Assembly (NCBI RefSeq): GCF_014168815.1
Contig: NZ_AP021972.1
Span: 4,774,001 to 4,838,000 of the forward strand
DNA: 64,000 bases
Reading direction: 5' to 3'
Origin: Klebsiella sp. WP3-W18-ESBL-02
GTDB lineage: Bacteria > Pseudomonadota > Gammaproteobacteria > Enterobacterales > Enterobacteriaceae
Made by a program: the position numbers and the translations under genes. A model generated the notes under the pieces. The model was not told the DNA's origin. It worked only from the letters and a program-made list of their open reading frames with translations, and ran no database searches. Positions 1 through 9,138 of this stretch are shown piece by piece (position 1 is the first letter of the stretch; each line of letters begins with the position of its first letter).

Positions 1-1
1 G

Positions 2-529
2 GTTGACCTGATCAAAAACAAACACATGAACGCCGATACCGATTACTCCATCGCTGAAGCCGCCTTCAACAAAGGCGATACCGCGATGACCATCAACGGT
101 CCGTGGGCGTGGTCAAACATCGACAAGAGCAAAATCAACTACGGCGTGACGCTGCTGCCAACCTTCAAAGGCAAGCCGTCTAAACCGTTCGTCGGTGTTC
201 TGAGCGCCGGTATCAACGCCGCGAGCCCGAACAAAGAGCTGGCGAAAGAGTTCCTCGAAAACTACCTGCTGACCGACCAGGGCCTGGCAGAAGTGAACAA
301 GGACAAGCCGCTGGGTGCCGTTGCGCTGAAATCCTTCCAGGATCAGTTAGCCAAAGACCCGCGTATCGCGGCCACTATGGATAACGCCCAGAAAGGCGAA
401 ATCATGCCGAACATCCCGCAGATGTCTGCATTCTGGTATGCCGTTCGTACCGCCGTCATCAACGCCGCCAGCGGTCGTCAGACCGTCGATGCTGCGCTGA
501 AAGACGCGCAGGGTCGTATCACCAAGTAA
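2..529 (+). CDS. malE: Maltose/maltodextrin-binding periplasmic protein, 3' part
   Basis: This is the C-terminal 175 residues or so of the periplasmic binding protein that delivers maltose and maltodextrins to the MalFGK2 transporter and to the Tar chemoreceptor. The frame is open from base 2, so the 5' end lies outside the window. The stretches AMTINGPWAWSNID, PFVGVLSAGINAASPNKEL and MPNIPQMSAFWYAVRTAVI are essentially those of E. coli MalE, and the protein ends in the usual RITK. It is followed by a REP element and then malF, which is the classic malEFG order. Expression should depend on MalT and CRP at a promoter outside the window. Confidence 0.97.
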   Translation, partial: VDLIKNKHMNADTDYSIAEAAFNKGDTAMTINGPWAWSNIDKSKINYGVTLLPTFKGKPSKPFVGVLSAGINAASPNKELAKEFLENYLLTDQGLAEVNKDKPLGAVALKSFQDQLAKDPRIAATMDNAQKGEIMPNIPQMSAFWYAVRTAVINAASGRQTVDAALKDAQGRITK

Positions 530-535
530 TGCTGT

Positions 536-620
536 CGATGTGCCTGATGGCGCTTCGCTTATCAGGCCTACGGAGGATTGTAGGCCGGATAAGGCATTTA
601 TGCCGCCATCCGGCACTTCT
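536..620. repeat. BIME (paired REP) between malE and malF
   Basis: Two inverted REP units lie back to back: GATGGCGCTTCGCTTATCAG, then GGCCGGATAAGGCATTTATGCCGCCATCCGGC. In E. coli the REP at this exact place protects the upstream malE mRNA from 3' exonucleases, so that far more MalE than MalF is made. The same role is inferred here from the position. Confidence 0.9.
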
Positions 621-658
621 CCGGCCAGGAAGTTTCACCGTTGTAGAGGAAGATCCCC

Positions 659-2203
659 ATGGATGTCATTAAAAAGAATCATTGGTGGCAAAGCGACACG
701 CTGAAATGGTCAGTGATTGGTCTGCTGGGCCTGCTGGTGGGTTACCTTGTAGTTTTAATGTACGCACAAGGGGAGTACCTGTTCGCCATCATGACGCTGA
801 TTTTAAGCTCAGCGGGCCTGTATATTTTCGCCAACCGTAAAACCTACGCCTGGCGCTACGTTTACCCTGGCATGGCCGGGATGGGGCTGTTCGTCCTGTT
901 CCCGCTGATTTGTACCATCGCCATCGCCTTTACCAACTACAGCAGCACCAACCAGCTCACCTTCGAGCGCGCCCAGCAGGTGCTGATGGACCGTTCTTAT
1001 CAGGCGGGCAAAACCTATAACTTCACCCTCTTCCCGGCGGGCGATGAGTGGCAGCTGGCCCTCACCGACGGCGAAAGTGGTAAAAATTATCTGTCCGACG
1101 CTTTTAAAATTGGCGGCGAGCAGAAGCTGCAGTTAAAAGAAACCGACGCCCTGCCAACCGGCGAGCACGCGCCGCTGCGCGTCGTTACCCAGAACCGCCA
1201 GGCGCTGAATCAGCTCACAGCGGTACTGCCGGATGAAAGCAAAGTGACCATGAGCTCACTGCGCCAGTTCTCTGGCACCCAGCCGCTGTATACGCTGGCC
1301 GACGACGGCCTGCTGACCAACAACCAGAGCGGCGTCAAATATCGCCCTAACAGCGATATTGGTTTCTATCAGAGCGTTAACGCCGACGGCAGCTGGGGCA
1401 GCGAACAGCTGAGCCCGGGCTACACCGTCAGCATCGGCTGGGACAACTTCACCCGCGTCTTTACCGACGAGGGCATCCAGAAGCCGTTCTTCGCTATCTT
1501 CGTCTGGACCATCGTCTTCTCGGTGCTGACCGTTATTCTGACCGTGGCCGTTGGCATGGTGCTGGCCTGTCTGGTGCAATGGGAAGCGCTGAAGGGCAAA
1601 GCCATTTACCGTGTGCTGCTGATTCTGCCGTACGCCGTGCCGTCCTTTATCTCGATTCTGATTTTCAAAGGGCTGTTCAACCAGAGCTTTGGTGAAATCA
1701 ACATGATGCTGAGCGCGCTGTTCGGTATCAAACCGGCCTGGTTCAGCGATCCGACCACCGCCCGCTCGATGATTGTTATCGTTAACACCTGGCTGGGTTA
1801 CCCGTACATGATGATTCTGTGCATGGGCCTGCTGAAAGCGATTCCGGACGACCTGTACGAAGCCTCGGCAATGGATGGCGCCGGTCCGTTCCAGAACTTC
1901 TTTAAAATTACGTTCCCGATGCTGATTAAGCCGCTGACGCCGCTGATGATTGCCAGCTTCGCCTTTAACTTTAACAACTTCGTGCTGATTCAGCTGTTGA
2001 CCAACGGCGGTCCGGATAGACTCGGCACCACCACACCGGCCGGCTATACCGACCTGCTCGTGAGCTACACCTACCGTATCGCCTTCGAAGGCGGCGGCGG
2101 TCAGGACTTCGGCCTGGCGGCGGCGATTGCCACGCTGATCTTCTTGCTGGTAGGGGCACTGGCTATCGTGAACCTGAAAGCCACGCGCATGAAGTTTGAT
2201 TAA
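659..2203 (+). CDS. malF: Maltose ABC transporter inner-membrane permease MalF
   Basis: MalF is one of the two membrane-spanning permeases of the maltose/maltodextrin importer MalFGK2. The 514-residue length equals the E. coli protein. N-terminal membrane segments (about residues 18-90) are followed by a large periplasmic loop (about 95-275) that contacts MalE, and then by a transmembrane core. The cytoplasmic EAA loop, DDLYEASAMDGAGPFQNFFK, docks on the ATPase MalK. The start has a good ribosome site (AGAGGAAG). malG follows 14 bases downstream, so the two are co-transcribed. Confidence 0.98.
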   Translation: MDVIKKNHWWQSDTLKWSVIGLLGLLVGYLVVLMYAQGEYLFAIMTLILSSAGLYIFANRKTYAWRYVYPGMAGMGLFVLFPLICTIAIAFTNYSSTNQLTFERAQQVLMDRSYQAGKTYNFTLFPAGDEWQLALTDGESGKNYLSDAFKIGGEQKLQLKETDALPTGEHAPLRVVTQNRQALNQLTAVLPDESKVTMSSLRQFSGTQPLYTLADDGLLTNNQSGVKYRPNSDIGFYQSVNADGSWGSEQLSPGYTVSIGWDNFTRVFTDEGIQKPFFAIFVWTIVFSVLTVILTVAVGMVLACLVQWEALKGKAIYRVLLILPYAVPSFISILIFKGLFNQSFGEINMMLSALFGIKPAWFSDPTTARSMIVIVNTWLGYPYMMILCMGLLKAIPDDLYEASAMDGAGPFQNFFKITFPMLIKPLTPLMIASFAFNFNNFVLIQLLTNGGPDRLGTTTPAGYTDLLVSYTYRIAFEGGGGQDFGLAAAIATLIFLLVGALAIVNLKATRMKFD

Positions 2204-2217
2204 GGGAGACAACGAAC

Positions 2218-3108
2218 ATGGCTATGGTACAACCCAAATCTCAGAAACTGCGTCTCTTTACCACGCACCTGCTGCTGCTGATTTTCATCGCGGCGATTAT
2301 GTTCCCGCTGCTGATGGTTATTGCTATCTCGCTGCGCGAAGGGAACTTCGCCACCGGCAGCCTGATCCCGGAAAAAATCTCCTGGGAGCACTGGAAGCTG
2401 GCGCTGGGCTTCAGCGTTGAGCACGCCGACGGTCGCGTCACGCCGCCACCGTTCCCGGTGCTGCTGTGGCTGTGGAACTCGGTGAAAATCGCCGGCATCA
2501 CCGCCATCGGTATCGTGACGCTGTCCACGACCTGCGCCTACGCCTTTGCCCGTATGCGCTTCCCGGGCAAAGCGACGCTGCTGAAAGGCATGCTGATTTT
2601 CCAGATGTTCCCGGCGGTGCTGTCGCTGGTTGCCCTGTACGCGTTGTTTGACCGTCTGGGTCAGTACATTCCGTTTATCGGTCTGAACACCCACGGTGGC
2701 GTGATCTTCGCCTACCTCGGCGGTATTGCGCTGCACGTGTGGACGATTAAAGGCTATTTCGAAACGATCGACAGTTCGCTGGAAGAAGCGGCCTCACTGG
2801 ACGGCGCGACGCCGTGGCAGGCTTTCCGCCTGGTACTGCTGCCGCTCTCCGTACCTATTCTGGCGGTGGTGTTTATCCTGTCGTTTATCGCCGCCATTAC
2901 CGAAGTACCGGTTGCATCGCTCTTGCTGCGTGATGTGAACAGCTACACCCTGGCCGTGGGTATGCAGCAATACCTCAACCCACAAAACTATCTGTGGGGC
3001 GACTTTGCCGCAGCGGCTGTCCTTTCCGCCATCCCTATTACCGTCGTCTTCCTGCTCGCGCAGCGTTGGCTGGTAAACGGCCTCACGGCCGGCGGCGTGA
3101 AGGGCTAA
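2218..3108 (+). CDS. malG: Maltose ABC transporter inner-membrane permease MalG
   Basis: MalG is the second permease of the maltose importer. Its 296 residues equal the family length. The protein has six predicted membrane segments, and its EAA loop (SSLEEAASLDGATPWQAFRL) docks on MalK. The sequence begins MAMVQPKSQK and ends LTAGGVKG as in E. coli; MalG's C-terminal tail reaches into the MalE binding cleft. It is preceded by GGGAGACAACGAAC and closes the malEFG operon. A strong hairpin terminator lies about 60 bases downstream. Confidence 0.98.
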   Translation: MAMVQPKSQKLRLFTTHLLLLIFIAAIMFPLLMVIAISLREGNFATGSLIPEKISWEHWKLALGFSVEHADGRVTPPPFPVLLWLWNSVKIAGITAIGIVTLSTTCAYAFARMRFPGKATLLKGMLIFQMFPAVLSLVALYALFDRLGQYIPFIGLNTHGGVIFAYLGGIALHVWTIKGYFETIDSSLEEAASLDGATPWQAFRLVLLPLSVPILAVVFILSFIAAITEVPVASLLLRDVNSYTLAVGMQQYLNPQNYLWGDFAAAAVLSAIPITVVFLLAQRWLVNGLTAGGVKG

Positions 3109-3171
3109 GTTTCATCGTTAATGCCACTGTTATCATCCTCAACTTGTACGAACCCTAACTTGTGACTGTTT

Positions 3172-3198
3172 GGCGCTCTTCGGAGCGCCTCTTTTTTT
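3172..3198 (+). terminator. Rho-independent terminator of malEFG
   Basis: A perfect 7-bp stem, GGCGCTC / GAGCGCC, with a TTCG tetraloop is followed by a run of T. It sits 63 bases after the malG stop codon. Confidence 0.9.
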
Positions 3199-3233
3199 AC
3201 CTGTCTATCGGAAGCTGGTCGGATACTTCAACG

Positions 3234-3294
3234 CCCCCATCCGGCAACCTGCGCGATATTGCCCGATGGCGCTGCGCTTATCAGGCCTACTCGC
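3234..3294. repeat. REP element(s) between malG and psiE
   Basis: A CCCCCATCCGGCA half unit is followed by GATGGCGCTGCGCTTATCAG, the standard enterobacterial REP palindrome. It lies between the convergent ends of malG and psiE and touches the psiE stop codon. Confidence 0.85.
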
Positions 3295-3697
3295 GTTTGA
3301 GGCGCTTCGAGTTACACAACCACAGCGTAATCACCAGCAGCAGAATGGCGGCAGAATAAATCAGCACATCCAGCGGAGACTTATGGTCGACGATAATCAA
3401 CCGCACAATCGCGGTGATGCCAATATAGACAAAATAGCGCAGGGGAAAATGGAAGCCTGACTGAAAGTACTTCACAATCAGCGCGATAAATTCGAAATAG
3501 AGGAAGTAGACCACCAGCCCCTCCACCAGTTCGTACTTGCTGGTGCGCTCCGGCGCAAACAGTACATCGGCCAGATGTACCGTCTCTTTACCAAGAAAAA
3601 CAATCAGGATCAGACCCAGGCTGAGCAAGCCCAGGTTCAGGACGGTCTGCAAAATTGTGGAGATAAACTCTACGCGTGGGCGAGTCAGTGACGTCAT
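3287..3697 (-). CDS. psiE: Phosphate-starvation-inducible protein PsiE
   Basis: This is a small inner-membrane protein of unknown biochemical activity, named for induction by phosphate starvation in E. coli. Its 136 residues carry four predicted membrane helices (about 14-36, 55-75, 82-102 and 110-130). The block LVEGLVVYFLYFEFIALIVK and the tail LWLCNSKRLKRE match E. coli PsiE. An upstream in-frame ATG at 3706 exists, but the chosen ATG (MTSLTRPRVEF) matches the family start and has GAGG at the right distance. In E. coli K-12 xylE lies between malG and psiE; here it is absent. Confidence 0.93.
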   Translation of the reverse strand: MTSLTRPRVEFISTILQTVLNLGLLSLGLILIVFLGKETVHLADVLFAPERTSKYELVEGLVVYFLYFEFIALIVKYFQSGFHFPLRYFVYIGITAIVRLIIVDHKSPLDVLIYSAAILLLVITLWLCNSKRLKRE

Positions 3698-3737
3698 AGC
3701 AAGCACCTCTTTCGCTGGGCCGAGATCTTTGTATAGC

Positions 3738-3762
3738 GCAAAAGTGTGATCCAGATCTAGTT
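3738..3762 (-). promoter_or_regulatory. Possible CRP-type site upstream of psiE
   Basis: The segment AAGTGTGATCCAGATCTAG has a good TGTGA half and a degenerate second half at CRP spacing. psiE is reported to be under cAMP-CRP and PhoB control in E. coli. The site is weak by eye. Confidence 0.3.
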
Positions 3763-3986
3763 TTTCTGGTCAACTTTTCACCGCCATGCGGCCCGTCGTA
3801 TCCGGTTATTCAAGCCCGGATCGGGTATCTGAGGCGGTACCTTGGTGCATTTTTGCGTGATAAACGGCTTAAAGAGAATAATTTTCTTTATATTGCCTCT
3901 GACAAGGAAAAATAGAGTAAGTTTTTCCTCATAAAAGCACCTAAATTAACCTTATAAATAACAGGTTTATTTGGGGGCATCACCGC

Positions 3987-5306
3987 ATGCGTTACGTCTC
4001 TCCTTCCCTTTTTATCCAGTGGCTCAAGCAAGAAGTTACGCCTGCATTAGGCTGCACCGAACCGGTGGCTATCGCATTTACCGCAGCCTATGCCGCCCGC
4101 TATCTGCCCGGCCCCTGCGAGCGCATCAGCGGATTTATTTCCGCCAATCTGTATAAAAACGCCATGGGCGTCACCATTCCTGGCACGACCGTTTCGGGCG
4201 TAAGCCTGGCCGCCGCCATTGGCGCCTTTGGCGGTCATGCTGATAAAGGCTTACGTGCGCTGGAAGGGATTACCGAGCACCACGTTGAATTAGCCAACGC
4301 GTTAATCAACACAGGCAACGTCACGATTAACGTGGAGGACACGTCCGATTTTATTCACCTCGACCTGACGCTGTTCGCCGCCGGGCAGTCCTGCCGCGTG
4401 GTGGTCAAAGGCACCCACACGAACGTGGTGGCGCTCTATCTGAACGATGAACCGCTGACGCTGGAACAGCCTGACGAGAAGGCCGCGAACCATCACGCGC
4501 TGCCAACCTTCAGCCTGCGGGACGCGTTCGATTTTATTACCGCAGCACCCGCGGAAGAGATCGCGTTTATCCTCGAAGCAGGCCGCCTGAACTCGGCGCT
4601 GTCGCAGGAAGGTAAACGCAAAAAATACGGTCTGAATATTAACGGCGCGTTCGCCGATGCGGTAAATAAAGGGCTGATGAGCAACGATCTGATGAGCAAA
4701 GTGATCATTGATACCGTTGCCGCCTCCGATGCCCGCATGGGCGGCGCACCGGTCATTGCGATGTCTAACTTCGGCTCCGGCAACCAGGGGATAACCGCGA
4801 CGATGCCAGTCGTGACCGTCGCAAACCATCTCAATGCCGATGAAGACACTCTGGCGCGCGCGCTGGCCCTATCGCACCTGACGGCCATCTCCATCCACTC
4901 GCGCTATACCCGTCTGTCCGCGCTTTGCGCCGCCTCGACGGCGGCCATGGGCTCGGCGGCAGGCATGGCCTGGCTGTTCACCCGCGATCCCGATGTCATC
5001 AACGCCGCGATTACCAACATGGTTAGCGACATTACCGGCATGATTTGCGACGGCGCGTCTAATAGCTGTGCGATGAAAGTGTCTTCGGTGGTTTCCAGCG
5101 CCTTCAAAGCGGTGCTGATGGCAATGCAGAACAGCTGCGCCAGCGCTAACGACGGCATTGTATGCCGCGACGTAGAGCAAACCATCAATAATTTGTGCCG
5201 GCTGGTGGTTCACCCGATGACGCATACCGACAAAGAGATTATCAGCATTATGGTGGACAAGTCGTTTCCACGCGACGCCGTGCTCGTCGACAGCGTCGCG
5301 CATTGA
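3987..5306 (+). CDS. L-cysteine desulfidase family protein (UPF0597/serine dehydratase-like)
   Basis: The 439-residue protein belongs to the family of the iron-sulfur L-cysteine desulfidases (CyuA/YhaM, CdsH), which release sulfide, ammonia and pyruvate from cysteine. The family cysteines are visible: GCTEP (Cys22), SALCAASTAAMG and GMICDGASNSCAMK, proposed to hold a [4Fe-4S] cluster. No signal peptide is seen, so the protein is cytoplasmic. It stands alone, with about 290 bases of AT-rich regulatory DNA upstream and yjbH convergent 16 bases downstream. K-12 has no gene at this place, so it is an island gene. The exact substrate is inferred. A serine or D-amino-acid preference is possible. 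Confidence 0.75.
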   Translation: MRYVSPSLFIQWLKQEVTPALGCTEPVAIAFTAAYAARYLPGPCERISGFISANLYKNAMGVTIPGTTVSGVSLAAAIGAFGGHADKGLRALEGITEHHVELANALINTGNVTINVEDTSDFIHLDLTLFAAGQSCRVVVKGTHTNVVALYLNDEPLTLEQPDEKAANHHALPTFSLRDAFDFITAAPAEEIAFILEAGRLNSALSQEGKRKKYGLNINGAFADAVNKGLMSNDLMSKVIIDTVAASDARMGGAPVIAMSNFGSGNQGITATMPVVTVANHLNADEDTLARALALSHLTAISIHSRYTRLSALCAASTAAMGSAAGMAWLFTRDPDVINAAITNMVSDITGMICDGASNSCAMKVSSVVSSAFKAVLMAMQNSCASANDGIVCRDVEQTINNLCRLVVHPMTHTDKEIISIMVDKSFPRDAVLVDSVAH

Positions 5307-5322
5307 ACCCACGAGGCAGTCG

Positions 5323-7419
5323 TCAGCGGAAGTTCTGGCTCTTATCGCCGGTCATGTTGTACAGCTCGAACTGACGTCCCAGCATCTGACCACCGTCGCG
5401 CGTCAGCGGCGTCCAGCCAACAACCGCGCGGCTGCGGGTTGGGCCGGAGGTGAAGAGATCCATCGGGATATTCACATAGACCCCTTTGGTGAACTGCCCT
5501 TCGCCATACTCATCCGCAGAGACGTTGGTAATGGTGGCGTATGCGCCAACCACAATGCCGCTGTCGAAGTGTTTCGAGATATCCAGCGTGCCGCCTTTAT
5601 CTCCCGCCAGATACTGCCCGACGCTGGCTTTCACCAGCACATCCTGAGCAAACGACGGCGTCCAGTAGGCGGTCAGGTGCCCGGTCTTCACGCTGTAGTC
5701 GGTAAACTTCATCATGTCCTGCGCGCTGCGCCAGTCACGCTGCTTCACGTAGTTGGCGTTCAGGCCAAAGGCCCAGTTGCTGTCCACCGGACGATAGAGC
5801 ACTTCCGCCCCCGCGCCGCCGTACATGGTTTCCAGATAGCCGCCGTAGACCTGGCCGTAGAAATCATTGCCCAGATACTGGAAGTAGTTGGCCTGCAGGT
5901 TATTCACGTAGACATCGTTTTCCACGTATTCGCGGATGTGCGTACGCACGCGCGGCAGCGCCGAATCCTTCGGCGGGTTGGTGTAATTAAACTTGCCGTA
6001 GTTATTGGCGAGGTTAGCGAACAGGCTACCGCTGGTCAGCAGGTGGTCAGTCACCCACCAGTCAGCCGAGCCCATGACGCCGACCTGGTACATATAGAAA
6101 CTTTCCGGCCCGCCGATCGACTGGCTCAGCACCGGATCGATATGGAAATCAAAGCGCGATTTGTCGATATACCAGCCCTGCTCGGTTTTATCCGGCACGA
6201 TCGGCGCGACGCGTTTTTGCACCAGCGGCGTCTCCTGCCCCAGCGGCTCCCCGGCGAGATGCCGTTGCAGGCTTGCTACATCGGTTTCCGTGGTCACTTC
6301 CGGCAGATTCAGCCGCGTCTCGGTAATGCGGATCGTGCGGATCCCTTCCGGAAGATCGTTGGCGATGATCCGATTGGCGCGTTCGATCCCTTCCCGCGAA
6401 TCACGATACTTCACCTGCTCACCGGTGACGTACAGCGTGTCGCCCTGCACCTGAATTTTCGGCGCCGCAAAGCCCGCGTTGTACTTAAGCTGGGTCAACT
6501 GGTTTGCCACTACCGAATGCTGGAGGATAGGGTCCTGCGGCTGAGGTCGATAGGTCGGGCGCGCGTTGTCGTTATAGGACGGACGCAGATCGTTAAAGTT
6601 GGTGCGCAGGGTAAAGCCGAACATCACCGTATTGCCACGTTCGTAGCTGAGGTTCACATCGGCCCAGTCGGTAACGCGATAAATAGCGCCGACGTTAATT
6701 TTGCTCTTCTGATCGAGCTTGCCAGCAAAGTCCTGCTGGTAGTTGTTACCTTCATACTCCAGCTTCAGACGCAGCGGCTGCCACGGCGTCTGGTACTCAA
6801 TACCGCCAAAGTAAGCCGCCGGGCCATGGAACATCTGGCTGCCATCAACCGAGCCCGCTTTACGATAGCGATTATCGCGGTAGCAGTATTTGTCGCTGTA
6901 GGAGCAGAACGGGTTGGTGGCGTTACCGCTGGTGCCGAGATAGCCCCAGCCTAAGCCGAGAGTAAAGTCGAACGGCCCCCAGGCTTTGCTGGCAACAATA
7001 TATTCCGAGTCAAACAGGCCGGTACCGCCGATATCGCGCGCGCCGACCGCCACCTGCGGCATCCAGTAGCTCTCTTCCCACAGGCGCAGCTTCACGTCGA
7101 AGGCTTTATCTTTGTAGGTTTGCGAGCCGGAGAAGGCATCCACGCTGCTGTAGTCTTTGGTGCGCACATCGGTATAGCGCAGCGTGGTTTCCAGCCACGG
7201 GAAAAGCTGGGCGGAGGCGGAGTAATAGCGGTACTGATCGTTATCGCGATAGTTCAGGCTGAACTCGCCGTCGCGCGCCATGCGCGCCGTTGGGGTTTGC
7301 AGCAGGCCTACGCCGCCAAAGTCTGACTGCGAGGGGCCGATAGGGGCGGGAAACGTTTCCGCATGGCACGCCGCGCTAACCGACAGGGCCAGCAGGCTGT
7401 AAAGACAAGCTTTTTTCAT
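5323..7419 (-). CDS. yjbH: Exopolysaccharide operon outer-membrane protein YjbH
   Basis: This 698-residue protein belongs to the YjbH/GfcD family, predicted outer-membrane beta-barrel proteins for export or secretion of an extracellular polysaccharide. A signal peptide (MKKACLYSLLALSVSAACHA) is followed by the family opening GGVGLLQTPTARMARDGEFS and many alternating beta-strand segments up to the C-terminus. It is the last gene of yjbEFGH, overlapping yjbG by one base (TAATG). In E. coli the operon is induced by the Rcs phosphorelay; the actual polymer is not known. Confidence 0.93.
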   Translation of the reverse strand: MKKACLYSLLALSVSAACHAETFPAPIGPSQSDFGGVGLLQTPTARMARDGEFSLNYRDNDQYRYYSASAQLFPWLETTLRYTDVRTKDYSSVDAFSGSQTYKDKAFDVKLRLWEESYWMPQVAVGARDIGGTGLFDSEYIVASKAWGPFDFTLGLGWGYLGTSGNATNPFCSYSDKYCYRDNRYRKAGSVDGSQMFHGPAAYFGGIEYQTPWQPLRLKLEYEGNNYQQDFAGKLDQKSKINVGAIYRVTDWADVNLSYERGNTVMFGFTLRTNFNDLRPSYNDNARPTYRPQPQDPILQHSVVANQLTQLKYNAGFAAPKIQVQGDTLYVTGEQVKYRDSREGIERANRIIANDLPEGIRTIRITETRLNLPEVTTETDVASLQRHLAGEPLGQETPLVQKRVAPIVPDKTEQGWYIDKSRFDFHIDPVLSQSIGGPESFYMYQVGVMGSADWWVTDHLLTSGSLFANLANNYGKFNYTNPPKDSALPRVRTHIREYVENDVYVNNLQANYFQYLGNDFYGQVYGGYLETMYGGAGAEVLYRPVDSNWAFGLNANYVKQRDWRSAQDMMKFTDYSVKTGHLTAYWTPSFAQDVLVKASVGQYLAGDKGGTLDISKHFDSGIVVGAYATITNVSADEYGEGQFTKGVYVNIPMDLFTSGPTRSRAVVGWTPLTRDGGQMLGRQFELYNMTGDKSQNFR

Positions 7420-8156
7420 TATTCAGGTCTCCGCTGCGACAGGGAGCGAAGGATTTCAGCGTTCAGCGCTTCGTATTTTTTCGTCCACCGTGAGTCGGCA
7501 AAGCCGACAAACAGAATGCTGCCGGGCATCGGTTCAACGTGCCGCTTATTCCAGTACGCCACCGGCGCTTTTTGCGTGCGCCCGTCCGGGTAAATCACCC
7601 AGGCGTAGCTGCGATCCGCGCCGCTGAGCAGGCTGATATCATCGAGGTAGCTGGCCGCGTCGCGCCCCGGCGTGAAAGGGATTTTTCCCGGTTTATCCAC
7701 CAGACCCACCAGCGTGATGGTGGAAGGTTCGCGCCCCAGCCATAGGGTGTAATGGCCTTCGAGCGGCGGGTTATTTTTACTGCGGACCCGCACGGTGTCA
7801 GGGTCCAGCGGCACTAATAAACGCCCGGTCACCGGGATGGCCTGCAGTTGGTTGCGCAGGGCATTTATCGCCCCCGCCTCGCTGCCGCCCTCATCCGCCG
7901 CAAGCGCGGCCAGTTCTGCCAGCAGCGCCTGATGTTCACGCTCGGCTTGCGCAGTTGCCAGCGGAGAGGCGATCGCCGCGCCGGGCCACCAGCTTCCCGC
8001 CAGCCTCGGTTGCCCGACCAGGTCGGCCAGCCGTTCGGCGTGGGTTAAGGTCAGCGGCTTTTCAACGCCCGCCATATGAACCTCGACGGTACCTGCCGCC
8101 TGAGCAGCAAAGGAGATAGCGCTGAGCATGGCGGCGATAATTAACGGTTTTTTCAT
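7419..8156 (-). CDS. yjbG: Exopolysaccharide operon periplasmic protein YjbG (GfcC-like)
   Basis: A 245-residue periplasmic protein with a clear signal peptide (cleavage near AAQAAG, about residue 21). It belongs to the GfcC/YjbG family, whose members have beta-grasp (SLBB-like) domains and accompany group 4 capsule or exopolysaccharide export genes. The central segment FTPGRDAASYLDDISLLSGA and the YPDGRTQKAPVAYWN motif are typical. It overlaps yjbF by four bases (ATGA) and yjbH by one, indicating translational coupling. No enzymatic activity is known. Confidence 0.92.
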   Translation of the reverse strand: MKKPLIIAAMLSAISFAAQAAGTVEVHMAGVEKPLTLTHAERLADLVGQPRLAGSWWPGAAIASPLATAQAEREHQALLAELAALAADEGGSEAGAINALRNQLQAIPVTGRLLVPLDPDTVRVRSKNNPPLEGHYTLWLGREPSTITLVGLVDKPGKIPFTPGRDAASYLDDISLLSGADRSYAWVIYPDGRTQKAPVAYWNKRHVEPMPGSILFVGFADSRWTKKYEALNAEILRSLSQRRPE

Positions 8157-8791
8157 GATTTCGCCGCCTTGATAAGCATGGTTTTCACCGGGAAGGTTCC
8201 TGCGCCGAGATATTGTTCCGACTGGCGAATTTGCCCTTCGCTGTCGACCCAGTAGCGGTTGCGCCAGCTCGCTTCAGAAGTGCTCACCTCTTCTTCCAGC
8301 ACACGTACGGCGGTGTCCTGGCCCGACAGGGTCAGCGTGTCGTTGCCATCCCAGTGGAAGGTGGACGTGGTGGTGGCATAGCGCACCTGCTGGTGCTCGG
8401 TCCAGCCCATGGTCCGCGTCCAGCGCGCGCCGTCGGCGATCTGGTTCGGGCGGGCCAGCGGGTCGTTGTCGAGGTTATTCACCGTGAGCAGGTTGTCGCC
8501 CGCCAGCTTGGTTTTTACCAGGCGTCCATGCTGTGTCACCAGCATTGCCCGGTCCTGCGTCAGCCATTTCTGCTGACCTTCTTCGGAATACGCCAGCACC
8601 ACGAAGATCTGCGGTCCGCCGTTAAGCTGCATATATTGGCTGGCGTATGGCATGGTCTGGATTTCATCGTCGGTAAGCTGTACGCCCGACTCACCGGATA
8701 CGCTTTGCCAAAGCGATTTTCCCAGTCCCTTGGTGCTGGGTGAACACGCCTGAAGCAACAGGCAAATAAGGGGAATAACAAGTCGCTTCAC
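8153..8791 (-). CDS. yjbF: Exopolysaccharide operon lipoprotein YjbF
   Basis: A 212-residue lipoprotein of the YjbF/GfcB family. The signal sequence ends in the lipobox LLLQAC, so the cysteine should be lipidated and the protein outer-membrane anchored. The frame is open further up to a GTG at 8821, but the GTG at 8791 is preferred: it has TGGAGA seven bases upstream and gives the family length. It sits second in yjbEFGH. Its likely role is assembly or export of the extracellular polymer. Confidence 0.9.
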   Translation of the reverse strand: MKRLVIPLICLLLQACSPSTKGLGKSLWQSVSGESGVQLTDDEIQTMPYASQYMQLNGGPQIFVVLAYSEEGQQKWLTQDRAMLVTQHGRLVKTKLAGDNLLTVNNLDNDPLARPNQIADGARWTRTMGWTEHQQVRYATTTSTFHWDGNDTLTLSGQDTAVRVLEEEVSTSEASWRNRYWVDSEGQIRQSEQYLGAGTFPVKTMLIKAAKS

Positions 8792-8851
8792 GACGCTTCT
8801 CCAGGGGCAAAATAACCACACCGAAGTGTGGTTAGGATTAACGTACCGTTT

Positions 8852-9103
8852 TTATTGAGTACGGGTGGTCGTTGTCGTACTGGTCGTGGTGGTGGTCCCG
8901 GTGTTGGAACCATCGCCGCCAGCCGCTGCCAGCGCCATACCGACCGCAGAACCTACGGTGCTGGCGCTGGTGGCGGTTGAACTCCCGGCCGACACTGACG
9001 TTGCTGCTGCACCAGCTGCTTCACCCGTTTCAATCGGTGCCGCGCTGGCGCTTGCCGCAGCAAACGCCGATATGGCAAAAATGCCATAGAGGATTTTCTT
9101 CAT
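8852..9103 (-). CDS. yjbE: Exopolysaccharide operon small secreted protein YjbE
   Basis: An 83-residue GfcA-like protein with a signal peptide (MKKILYGIFAISAFAAASASA) and an Ala/Ser/Gly/Thr mature part that ends in a threonine-rich tail (TTTTTSTTTTT-like, then RTQ). The start is set at MKKIL, with AGGGA upstream; a longer frame to 9118 is less likely. It is the first gene of the operon. The low-complexity tail makes antisense frames look open, but these are artefacts. The function is unknown beyond its link with exopolysaccharide. Confidence 0.88.
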   Translation of the reverse strand: MKKILYGIFAISAFAAASASAAPIETGEAAGAAATSVSAGSSTATSASTVGSAVGMALAAAGGDGSNTGTTTTTSTTTTTRTQ

Positions 9104-9138
9104 ACGTATTCCCTTCATTAGATGAATGGATATGTACC

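Noticed and set aside
5569..6954. Long 461-codon rightward frame antisense to yjbH
   Set aside because: A shadow of the GC-rich yjbH coding strand. The product is basic, repetitive in His/Arg/Val and matches no family.
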